Origin: Rhizobium sp. Leaf262
Lineage (GTDB): Bacteria; Pseudomonadota; Alphaproteobacteria; Rhizobiales; Rhizobiaceae
Assembly: GCF_001422245.1 (NCBI RefSeq)
Contig: NZ_LMMM01000004.1
Coordinates: 232,902-296,901, forward strand
DNA length: 64,000 nucleotides
Direction of reading: 5' to 3'
Shown here one piece after another: positions 1 through 6,883 of the stretch; the stretch's first letter is position 1; each line of letters opens with the position of its first letter. The notes under the pieces are model-generated. The model worked only from the letters and a program-made list of their open reading frames with translations. It ran no database searches and was not told the DNA's origin. A program made the position numbers and the translations under genes.

Positions 1-1
1 C

Positions 2-1147
2 GACCTTCTGGGCGCGGACCTCGTTCATGCGTTGAAATCGCACTATGGCGGACGCATCGAACTGGTCGGCGTGGGCGGTGAGGGGCTTGAGGCGCAGGGG
101 CTGACATCGCTGTTCGATTATTCCGAATTGTCGATCATGGGCTTTACGCAGGTTCTGAAAAAACTGCCGCAGTTGGTGGCGCGCATCAAGGAAACGGCAA
201 ACGCGATCATCGCTGCGCGGCCGGACGTGCTGCTGATCATCGACAGCCCGGATTTTACCCATCGCGTGGCAAAACGAGTCCGCAAGGTGATGCCGGATTT
301 GCCCGTCGTCAACTACGTCTGCCCCAGCGTCTGGGCCTGGAAGGAAAAGCGCGCTCCGGCGATGGTGGCCTATGTGGATCACGTTCTGGCCTTGCTGCCC
401 TTCGAACCAGAGGCCATGCGGCGTCTGGGAGGTCCACCCACGACCTTCGTCGGCCACCGCCTGAGTGTCGATGAGGATTTGCTGCGCGTGCGATCATTAC
501 GCGCCGAGCGTCCCGCACCGCAAGCGGGTGAGCCGAGAACCATTCTTCTTCTTCCCGGTTCAAGGTCCACCGAAACCACGCGCCTTATGGAGCCGCTGAA
601 AGACGCTGCAAGCGCTTTCGTGGAGCGCAACGGTCCCACACGCTTCGTTTTGCCCACTGTTCCACGGCAGGAAGCCCGGATTCGTGAATTGGCCGCCGCG
701 TGGCCGGACGATACGCGACCAGAGATCGGCACGGGTGCGGCATTCAAGTGGCAGGTGTTCGCTGCATCAGATGCCGCTATCGCTGCCTCCGGCACGGTCA
801 TCCTCGAACTCGCGCTCGCCAACGTTCCCGTCGTGTCCGTTTACAAGACGGACTGGATTTTCACCATGCTAAGCCGGCGGATAAAGACATGGACGGGTGC
901 CTTGCCCAACCTGATTGCCGACTATGCGGTGGTGCCGGAATATATCAACGAAGTGGTTCGCGCCGGGTCTATGCTCCGCTGGGCAGAACGGCTGTCTTCC
1001 GACACGTTGCAACGTCGTGCCATGCTGGAAGGTTTTGCGCTGGTGCAGCAGCGTCTGCGAACTGAGCGCCCACCCGGTGAGGTCGGTGCGGAAATTTTGC
1101 TGTCGGTCTATCGCGACAAAAACGGTGCGATTGACCGTAAGGCTTGA
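2..1147 (+). CDS. lpxB: Lipid-A-disaccharide synthase, 5' end cut by the window edge
   Basis: This is a GT19 glycosyltransferase of lipid A synthesis. It joins UDP-diacylglucosamine and lipid X to form the disaccharide at the inner face of the cytoplasmic membrane. The reading frame is already open at base 2 (DLLGADLVHALKSHYGG), so the true start lies upstream. The TTG at 32 is not the start. Family landmarks are SLFDYSELSIMGFTQVL near the visible N-terminus, a central LLLPGSRSTET motif, and a C-terminal region with LPNLIADYAVVPEYI. About 381 residues are visible, so only a few N-terminal residues are missing. A terminator follows at 1219-1253, so lpxB is probably the last gene of an upstream lipid A operon. 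Confidence 0.95.
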   Translation, partial: DLLGADLVHALKSHYGGRIELVGVGGEGLEAQGLTSLFDYSELSIMGFTQVLKKLPQLVARIKETANAIIAARPDVLLIIDSPDFTHRVAKRVRKVMPDLPVVNYVCPSVWAWKEKRAPAMVAYVDHVLALLPFEPEAMRRLGGPPTTFVGHRLSVDEDLLRVRSLRAERPAPQAGEPRTILLLPGSRSTETTRLMEPLKDAASAFVERNGPTRFVLPTVPRQEARIRELAAAWPDDTRPEIGTGAAFKWQVFAASDAAIAASGTVILELALANVPVVSVYKTDWIFTMLSRRIKTWTGALPNLIADYAVVPEYINEVVRAGSMLRWAERLSSDTLQRRAMLEGFALVQQRLRTERPPGEVGAEILLSVYRDKNGAIDRKA

Positions 1148-1218
1148 TGCTGCCAACGCCCAATTTGTGATCGCACACAAAATGATCGCGATTAAAAAAC
1201 AACCATATTAGCATTTTT

Positions 1219-1253
1219 CCAGTGCCGCAGCACCGCTGGGCATTGGATTTTTT
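1219..1253 (+). terminator. Rho-independent terminator after lpxB
   Basis: The arms CCAGTGCC and GGCATTGG pair with one G-T wobble. They enclose an inner CAGC/GCTG stem, and a run of six T follows. It lies 70 bases after the lpxB stop and separates lpxB from the GntR gene. Confidence 0.7.
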
Positions 1254-1287
1254 GCCCTCCTCAGAATGGCACGCAGCTTGCTTACCA

Positions 1288-1303
1288 ATCTTGTATGCAA
1301 GAT
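1288..1303. promoter_or_regulatory. Probable GntR operator overlapping the regulator's start codon
   Basis: ATCTTGTATGCAAGAT is a perfect inverted repeat with 6-base arms and a 4-base centre. The ATG of the GntR/FCD gene (1295-1297) lies inside it. Short AT-rich palindromes of this size are typical targets of FCD-type GntR dimers, so autoregulation is the simplest reading. That reading is inferred from position and symmetry only. Confidence 0.55.
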
Positions 1304-1999
1304 CTACATACATCTCATACTGACCAAAACGCGATAGAATCGGCCATTGTCTCCGCCATTCTGTCAGCGCGCATACGCCCTGGGACGCGCCTGGGTGAAA
1401 ACCAGCTGGCGGAGATTTACGGCGTGTCGCGCACCAAAATCCGCGAGGCGATGATGCGCCTGGTTACTCGCGGCATCGTTCAGGTCAGCCCACGCCGAGG
1501 CTGGTTCGTGGTCGAGCCCTCGGCGGAAGAGGCTGTCCGGGTCTATAAGGCCCGCCGCGTCATAGAATGCGGTTTGCTGCGCACCATGACCATGCTTCCA
1601 GCCGCAGGTCGGCAGATACTCCTCGATCATCTTGAAGAGGAGAAGCAGGCGATGGCAGTTGCCGACCGGCAGCGGCTGACATGCCTGATGGGCGACTTCC
1701 ATATTCGCATCGCCGAGATTGCCGGAAACGACATCATCATCGATCTGCTGCGCGATCTCACCGCCCGCACGATTTTGATCTCCATGCTCTACCAGTCGGA
1801 TTTCCACGCCGCGCAATCGCATGAAGGGCATTGCCGCATCTTCGAAGCGATGGATGCGGGTGACTTCCTGAAAGCGTCTGAACTTGCCGTCACGCATCTG
1901 GACGAGGTCGAGACCGGCCTTGACCTGACGCGGCAGCAAGATCGCCATTTCGAGCTTCGTAATTCCCTTTCCCTCCCTCCACTCCACGCAACTCTCTAG
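1295..1999 (+). CDS. GntR family transcriptional regulator with FCD ligand domain
   Basis: This is a 234-residue DNA-binding regulator, probably a metabolite-responsive repressor of the ABC importer that follows. An N-terminal winged helix-turn-helix (about residues 10-75) contains IRPGTRLGENQLAEIYGVSR and the wing VQVSPRRGWFV. The C-terminal helical FCD domain has the usual metal-ligand pattern: Asp/His in DFHIRIAEIAGN, His in SHEGHCRIF, and His in VTHLDEVE. The stop overlaps the Shine-Dalgarno of the next gene, so regulator and transporter are probably co-transcribed. No Shine-Dalgarno precedes the ATG, and a palindrome spans the start codon, so the message may be leaderless or the start slightly misplaced. 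The effector cannot be told from sequence. Confidence 0.9.
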   Translation: MQDLHTSHTDQNAIESAIVSAILSARIRPGTRLGENQLAEIYGVSRTKIREAMMRLVTRGIVQVSPRRGWFVVEPSAEEAVRVYKARRVIECGLLRTMTMLPAAGRQILLDHLEEEKQAMAVADRQRLTCLMGDFHIRIAEIAGNDIIIDLLRDLTARTILISMLYQSDFHAAQSHEGHCRIFEAMDAGDFLKASELAVTHLDEVETGLDLTRQQDRHFELRNSLSLPPLHATL

Positions 2000-2009
2000 G
2001 AGATTTCAG

Positions 2010-2795
2010 ATGTTCAACAGACGTGCATTTTTCGCCGCTATCGCCATTGCCGCAAGCGCCAGCTTCGCCGCGCCTGTCTTTGCAGATGCCTTGAGCGACA
2101 TTTCCTCTCGCGGCACAATCCGTGTTGCCGTGCCGCAGGACTTTCCGCCCTTCGGCAGCGTAGGCACCGATATGGCTCCGCGTGGATATGACATCGACGT
2201 GGCCAATCTGATTGCCGAAAAGCTGGGCGTGAAGGCAGAACTGGTACCCGTCACCAGCGCCAACCGCGTTCCCTACCTCCAGACCAACAAGGTCGATCTG
2301 GTCATTTCCAGCCTTGGCAAGAATGCGGATCGTGAAAAGGTCATCGACTTCTCGGTTGCCTATGCGCCTTTCTTCAACGGCGTTTTCGCGCCTGAAAGCG
2401 TCAAGATCGAAAAGGCCGAAGACCTTTCCGGCAAGACCATCGGCGTCACGCGTGGTGCGGTGGAAGATCTGGAACTGACGAAGATCGCCCCTGCGGATGC
2501 CACCATCAAGCGCTACGAAGACAATAACGGCACCATTTCCGCATTCCTTTCCGGTCAGGTCCAGACGGTCGCAACCGGCAATGTGGTTGCCGCTGCCATT
2601 CTGGAAAAGAACCCGCCGAAGCGCCCGGAACTGAAGTTTCTCATCAAGAACTCCCCATGCTTCATCGGTCTTAACAAGGACCAGCCAGCGCTTCTGGAAA
2701 AGGTCAATGCCATCATTACCGCTGCAAAGGCGGATGGCAGCCTGAACGCCATTGCGCAGAAGTGGCTGAAGACCGACCTGCCGAAGGATATTTGA
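2010..2795 (+). CDS. Amino acid ABC transporter substrate-binding protein
   Basis: This is a periplasmic solute-binding protein of the polar amino acid (PAAT, SBP type 3) family, 261 residues. A clear signal peptide (residues 1-25, ending PVFA before DALSD) precedes two lobes of the bilobed fold. Family marks are GTIRVAVPQDFPPFG at the start of lobe 1, YDIDVANLIAEKLGVK, and KTIGVTRGAVEDLELTK. AGGAG lies 7 bases before the ATG and overlaps the end of the regulator gene. It is the first structural gene of a complete importer: two permeases and an ATPase follow in the same direction. An amino acid or opine-like substrate is likely, but the specific ligand is unknown. Confidence 0.92.
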   Translation: MFNRRAFFAAIAIAASASFAAPVFADALSDISSRGTIRVAVPQDFPPFGSVGTDMAPRGYDIDVANLIAEKLGVKAELVPVTSANRVPYLQTNKVDLVISSLGKNADREKVIDFSVAYAPFFNGVFAPESVKIEKAEDLSGKTIGVTRGAVEDLELTKIAPADATIKRYEDNNGTISAFLSGQVQTVATGNVVAAAILEKNPPKRPELKFLIKNSPCFIGLNKDQPALLEKVNAIITAAKADGSLNAIAQKWLKTDLPKDI

Positions 2796-2865
2796 GACCG
2801 TTTAGAATTCGCGCCTTGTGGTGATGCGGGGCGCGGTTCCTTATATTTTTTCGAAAGGAACCGTC

Positions 2866-3537
2866 GTGAATTACACTTTCGAATTCGGGTGGCTTCTCGA
2901 ATATTATCCTGTGATCGTGAAGGGGGTACTGATTACCCTTCAGCTGATTGCCATCGGTGGTGTGCTCGGAATTGCACTCGGCATTTTCTGCGCATGGGTG
3001 CGTGCACTCGGGCCGACTTGGCTGCGCCCACCCATCGCGCTTTATGTGGAGCTGATCCGTAATACGCCGTTTCTGATCCAGCTGTTCTTCATCTTCTTCG
3101 GCCTTCCATCGCTGGGTTTGCAACTGACGGAGCTGACGGCGGCCAATATCGCCATGGTCGTCAACCTGGGCGCCTATAGCTGCGAAATTATCCGCGCGGG
3201 CATTCAGGCAACGCCGAAGGGGCAATTCGAGGCAGGGGCCAGTCTTGCCATGACGCGGTTTGAAACGTTCCGCCATGTGGTGCTGGTGCCATCGCTGCAA
3301 CGAATCTGGCCTGCTCTGTCGTCACAGGTGGTTATCGTCATGCTTGGCTCTTCCGTGGTGTCGCAGATTGCGGCGGAGGATTTGACCTTCGCGGCCAACT
3401 TCATTCAGTCCCGCACATTTCGCGCCTTTGAAGCCTATATGGTATCGACCGTGATCTATCTTGCGCTGGCCATTCTGCTGCGACAGATATTGCTTGTCAT
3501 CGGCGGCTTCATTTTTCCAAGAAGGAGCGCCCGATGA
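2866..3537 (+). CDS. Amino acid ABC transporter permease (first)
   Basis: This is an inner-membrane subunit of the HisM/GlnP family with about five membrane segments. The frame is open from 2818, but the GTG at 2866 is the better start: AAAGGA lies 6 bases before it, and the protein then begins MNYTFEFGWLLEYYPVIVKG, a normal N-terminus for the family (223 residues). LIRNTPFLIQLFFIFFGLP is the family signature. The EAA loop that docks the ATPase is EAGASLAMTRFETFRHVVLVPSLQ. Its stop overlaps the start of the second permease by four bases (ATGA), which implies translational coupling and heteromeric assembly. Confidence 0.9.
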   Translation: MNYTFEFGWLLEYYPVIVKGVLITLQLIAIGGVLGIALGIFCAWVRALGPTWLRPPIALYVELIRNTPFLIQLFFIFFGLPSLGLQLTELTAANIAMVVNLGAYSCEIIRAGIQATPKGQFEAGASLAMTRFETFRHVVLVPSLQRIWPALSSQVVIVMLGSSVVSQIAAEDLTFAANFIQSRTFRAFEAYMVSTVIYLALAILLRQILLVIGGFIFPRRSAR

Positions 3538-4193
3538 TCGAGTTTTCCACCTGGGATATTCTGCGCAACCTGCTGCTGGCTGCGCGCTGGACGGTGCTGC
3601 TATCGCTCGTTTCCTTTATCGGCGGTGCAATGGTTGGCCTTCTGCTGCTGTTCATGCGAATTTCGAAAAAGAAGTCGCTGCGGGTTTTCGCCGAATATTA
3701 TGTCGAGCTGTTTCAGGGCACACCGCTGCTGATGCAGCTGTTCATCGCCTTCTTCGGGCTTGGGCTGCTGGGTATCGATGTGCCAGCATGGCTCGCCGCC
3801 GGTATAACGCTCATTCTCTGGGCCGCGGCCTTCCTCACCGAGATATGGCGCGGCTGTGTGGAGGCCGTGTCCAAGGGGCAATGGGAGGCATCTGCGAGCC
3901 TCGGTATGGGGCGGTTGCAGCAGATGCGATACGTCATTCTGCCACAGGCGCTGCGCGTCGCCATTCCACCAACCGTTGGCTTTGCCGTTCAGGTCATCAA
4001 GGGAACGGCTGTCACGTCGATCATCGGCTTCGTGGAGTTGTCCAAAGCTGGCACTGTTGTCACCAACGCTACCTTCCAGCCCTTCACCGTCTATGGCCTC
4101 GTTGCCCTCATTTATTTCGCGCTGTGCTGGCCGCTATCGAAGAGCAGCCAGATTCTCGAAAGGAAGCTTAATGTCGCTCATCGAAATCACTGA
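3534..4193 (+). CDS. Amino acid ABC transporter permease (second)
   Basis: This 219-residue partner permease is of the same PAAT family as the gene before it. It has multiple membrane helices, the signature VELFQGTPLLMQLFIAFFGLG, and the EAA loop WEASASLGMGRLQQMRYVILP. The ATG overlaps the previous stop. The 3' end overlaps the start of the ATPase gene by 23 bases, so the whole importer is one compact unit. Together the two permeases form the heterodimeric channel of a binding-protein-dependent uptake system. Confidence 0.92.
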   Translation: MIEFSTWDILRNLLLAARWTVLLSLVSFIGGAMVGLLLLFMRISKKKSLRVFAEYYVELFQGTPLLMQLFIAFFGLGLLGIDVPAWLAAGITLILWAAAFLTEIWRGCVEAVSKGQWEASASLGMGRLQQMRYVILPQALRVAIPPTVGFAVQVIKGTAVTSIIGFVELSKAGTVVTNATFQPFTVYGLVALIYFALCWPLSKSSQILERKLNVAHRNH

Positions 4194-4902
4194 AGTCCGC
4201 AAGAGCTACGGCACGAACGAGGTGCTGAAAGGCATCAACCTCGATATCGAGCCGGGTGAAGTCATCGCGATCATCGGCAAGAGCGGTTCGGGAAAATCGA
4301 CCCTGCTGCGCTGCGTCAACGGCCTCGAGACAATCTCATCAGGCGCGATCTCGGTCGCCGGTGCACAGTTTCTGGATGACGAGCTTCATCTTAAAGCCTT
4401 GCGTCTGAAAGTCGGGATGATCTTTCAGCAGTTCAATCTGTTCCCGCATCTCACCGTCGGCGGCAACGTCATGCTGTCGCAGACGGTGGTGAAGAAGACG
4501 CCGAAGGCAGAAGCGGAAGCACTGGCGCGCAAGATGCTGGAACGCGTGGGTCTGGCGCATAAATTCGATGCTTACCCCGACGAACTCTCCGGCGGCCAGC
4601 AGCAGCGCGTGGCCATTGCCCGTGCGCTTGCCATGCAGCCGACAGCGCTTCTATGCGACGAAATCACCTCGGCTCTCGACCCGGAACTCGTGGCCGAAGT
4701 GCTGGCCGTCGTCCGCGAACTGGCGGCGGAAGGCATGACACTCGTCATGGTCACCCACGAAATGAAATTCGCCCGAGACGTTTGCTCCCGCGTGGTCTTC
4801 ATGCACGAGGGCAAAGTCCACGAAATCGGCCCTCCGGAAGAGGTGTTTTCAGCGCCGAAGACCGCGGAATTGAAGCAGTTTCTGGGTGTGACTGCGCATT
4901 GA
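4171..4902 (+). CDS. Amino acid ABC transporter ATP-binding protein
   Basis: This is the 243-residue ATPase of the importer, related to GlnQ/HisP. The ATG at 4171 follows AAGGAAG. Upstream in-frame codons belong to a longer open frame that merely shadows the permease gene. Motifs are Walker A GKSGSGKST (residues 36-44), a Q-loop in MIFQQFNLFPHLTV, signature LSGGQQQR, and an H-switch in VMVTHEMKFA. Walker B reads LLCDEITSALD; the usual family form is DEPTSALD, so an Ile replaces the Pro after the catalytic Glu. The catalytic Asp and Glu themselves are present, so activity is expected. The gene ends 9 bases from the facing cupin gene. Confidence 0.93.
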   Translation: MSLIEITEVRKSYGTNEVLKGINLDIEPGEVIAIIGKSGSGKSTLLRCVNGLETISSGAISVAGAQFLDDELHLKALRLKVGMIFQQFNLFPHLTVGGNVMLSQTVVKKTPKAEAEALARKMLERVGLAHKFDAYPDELSGGQQQRVAIARALAMQPTALLCDEITSALDPELVAEVLAVVRELAAEGMTLVMVTHEMKFARDVCSRVVFMHEGKVHEIGPPEEVFSAPKTAELKQFLGVTAH

Positions 4903-4911
4903 ATGGTGGGA

Positions 4912-5265
4912 TCAGTCCAGATTGTCCTGGATGAAAACATCGGTGACGTGGATATCCGTCGTTTCCAACGGACCGGGTCCGAGATTGATATATTTATGAG
5001 GAATGTTGGCGGGTCCGAACAGGACCTGCCCGGCAGAGGCGCGGATTTCCTCATCTCCAATTGTAAACAGCGCATTGCCCTTTCGCATGATGAAGATTTC
5101 ATCATAGGGATGTTTGTGCAGTCCTGTGCCTTTGCCCACCTCGTTCACTGTATAGAACATAACGGAGGCATTCGTTCCGAAAGTGCGTCCTTCAAACTCT
5201 CCCTGCCAGAAATCCTCACCATCACTCCAGTCTGACCGGTTCAGCACGGCTATCGGCTTTTTCAT
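4912..5265 (-). CDS. Cupin-domain protein
   Basis: This is a small single-domain cupin of about 117 residues. The start at 5265 (MKKPIAVLNRSDW) has GGAGG at the right distance; an adjacent ATG at 5268 is also possible, and an upstream in-frame extension exists but overlaps the gltA terminator. The double-stranded beta-helix shows the metal-binding pattern His-x-His in LHKHPYDE, Glu in the same strand, and a later His in NIPHKYINLG. Many such proteins are small isomerases, dioxygenases or sensors, and no reaction can be assigned. It faces the ABC importer and may act on the same compound, but this is inferred from position only. Confidence 0.8.
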   Translation of the reverse strand: MKKPIAVLNRSDWSDGEDFWQGEFEGRTFGTNASVMFYTVNEVGKGTGLHKHPYDEIFIMRKGNALFTIGDEEIRASAGQVLFGPANIPHKYINLGPGPLETTDIHVTDVFIQDNLD

Positions 5266-5321
5266 CATTTCCTCCCAACTAGCGTCTGCCAAAGGATGGC
5301 AAGGCAGCAGATTGCAATCAA

Positions 5322-5351
5322 TAAAAAAAGCCGGGCGTTGACCCGGCTTTT
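5322..5351 (-). terminator. Rho-independent terminator of gltA
   Basis: Read on the minus strand, AAAGCCGGG and CCCGGCTTT form a 9-base stem with a 6-base loop and run into a T-rich tail. It begins 24 bases after the gltA stop codon. Confidence 0.85.
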
Positions 5352-5374
5352 CCATTCGTTCGTTGCTTGCAAGC

Positions 5375-6664
5375 TTAACGCTTGGAAACTGGTGTGTAGT
5401 CGCGCTTTGCTTCGCCAGTGTAGAGCTGGCGTGGGCGGCCGATGCGCTGCTGTGGGTCTTCGATCATTTCGTTCCACTGTGCGATCCAGCCGACGGTGCG
5501 GGCGAGAGCGAAGAGAACGGTAAACATGGTCGTGGGGAAGCCGAGCGCCTTCAGCGTGATGCCGGAGTAGAAGTCGACGTTCGGATAGAGCTTCTTTTCG
5601 ACGAAATATGGGTCGGAAAGGGCGATCTTTTCCAGCTCGAGCGCGACCTGCATGATCGGATCATCCTGGTTGCCGGTGGCTTCCAGCACTTCGTACATCG
5701 TCTTCTGCATGATCTTGGCGCGCGGATCGTAGTTCTTGTAGACGCGGTGGCCAAAGCCCATCAGGCGGAACGGATCGTTCTTGTCCTTGGCGCGGGCGAT
5801 GTATTCCGGAATACGGTCAACCGAGCCGATTTCGTTGAGCATGTTGAGCGCGGCTTCGTTCGCGCCACCGTGGGCAGGGCCCCAGAGGCAGGCAATACCG
5901 GCTGCGATACAGGCGAACGGATTTGCACCGGACGAACCGGCCAGACGAACGGTCGATGTCGATGCGTTCTGCTCATGGTCGGCGTGAAGGATGAAGATGC
6001 GGTCCATGGCGCGCGCCAGGACAGGATCGACCTTGTAGTCCTCGCAAGGCACGGCAAAGCACATGTTGAGGAAGTTGGATGCGTAATCCAGGTCGTTCTT
6101 CGGATAAACGAAGGGCTGGCCGATGTGGTACTTATAGGCCATCGCCGCAATCGTCGGCATCTTGGCGATCATGCGCAGCGAAGCGACCATGCGCTGGTGC
6201 GGATCGGTGATGTCGGTCGAGTCGTGATAGAATGCCGAGAGGGCACCAACCGTGCCGCACATGACGGCCATGGGGTGCGCGTCGCGACGGAAGCCGGTGA
6301 AGAAGCGGCTCATCTGCTCATGCACCATGGTGTGGCGCGTGACGCGGGTGTCGAAATCCTTCTTCTGTGCGGTCGTCGGCAGTTCGCCGTAAAGCAGCAG
6401 GTAGCAGGTCTCGAGGAAATCGCCCTGTTCAGCCAGTTGCTCGATAGGATAGCCACGGTGCAGAAGAACGCCTTCGTCACCATCGATGTAAGTGATCTTG
6501 GATTCGCAAGAGGCGGTCGAGGTGAAGCCGGGGTCGTAGGTGAAGCTGCCGGTATGCTTATACAGCGTTCCGATATCTACGACCTTTGGTCCGATCGTGC
6601 CTTCTCGTACAGGGAGTTCGACCTTGTTATCGCCGAGTGTCACTGTAGCGCTAGTTTCCGTCAT
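5375..6664 (-). CDS. gltA: Citrate synthase
   Basis: This 429-residue type I (hexameric, Gram-negative) citrate synthase condenses acetyl-CoA and oxaloacetate, the entry step of the TCA cycle. The sequence holds the family signature [14 protein letters not shown] with a catalytic His, [14 protein letters not shown] with another catalytic His, and PNVDFYSGI with the catalytic Asp. The length fits the family. It is a single-gene unit with its own terminator and about 220 bases of upstream non-coding DNA shared with the divergent comEC. The functional link within the window is to the PDH cluster, which makes its substrate. Confidence 0.98.
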   Translation of the reverse strand: MTETSATVTLGDNKVELPVREGTIGPKVVDIGTLYKHTGSFTYDPGFTSTASCESKITYIDGDEGVLLHRGYPIEQLAEQGDFLETCYLLLYGELPTTAQKKDFDTRVTRHTMVHEQMSRFFTGFRRDAHPMAVMCGTVGALSAFYHDSTDITDPHQRMVASLRMIAKMPTIAAMAYKYHIGQPFVYPKNDLDYASNFLNMCFAVPCEDYKVDPVLARAMDRIFILHADHEQNASTSTVRLAGSSGANPFACIAAGIACLWGPAHGGANEAALNMLNEIGSVDRIPEYIARAKDKNDPFRLMGFGHRVYKNYDPRAKIMQKTMYEVLEATGNQDDPIMQVALELEKIALSDPYFVEKKLYPNVDFYSGITLKALGFPTTMFTVLFALARTVGWIAQWNEMIEDPQQRIGRPRQLYTGEAKRDYTPVSKR

Positions 6665-6883
6665 ACCATACCTCCGAAATATGCAGGCGATGCGCGGTGA
6701 CGCATCAGCCCCGGTTAAGCGTCAGCGATTTAGCTATATGATCCGAGGCATAATGCCAAGCTATCCAGACGGCAAATTGTGCATTGCGGCACGTCAATAT
6801 CTCGAAATGGAGCATTTCTACGGCATGGTGTTTCATTCTAGGTCAATGCTTCCTTAACTCAGCAGGAGGTTGCAATCTTTGTT
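6665..6883. other. Divergent intergenic region between gltA and comEC
   Basis: This region of 219 bases has no convincing gene. It should carry the gltA promoter (minus strand) and the comEC promoter (plus strand). I see no palindrome or riboswitch that I can defend. The only clear element is an AGGAGG at 6864-6869 upstream of comEC. Confidence 0.6.

Noticed and set aside
5363..6700. A 445-codon open frame opposite gltA
   Set aside because: It lies entirely over the antisense of citrate synthase, has no domain of its own, and shows the mirrored codon pattern of a highly biased gene.
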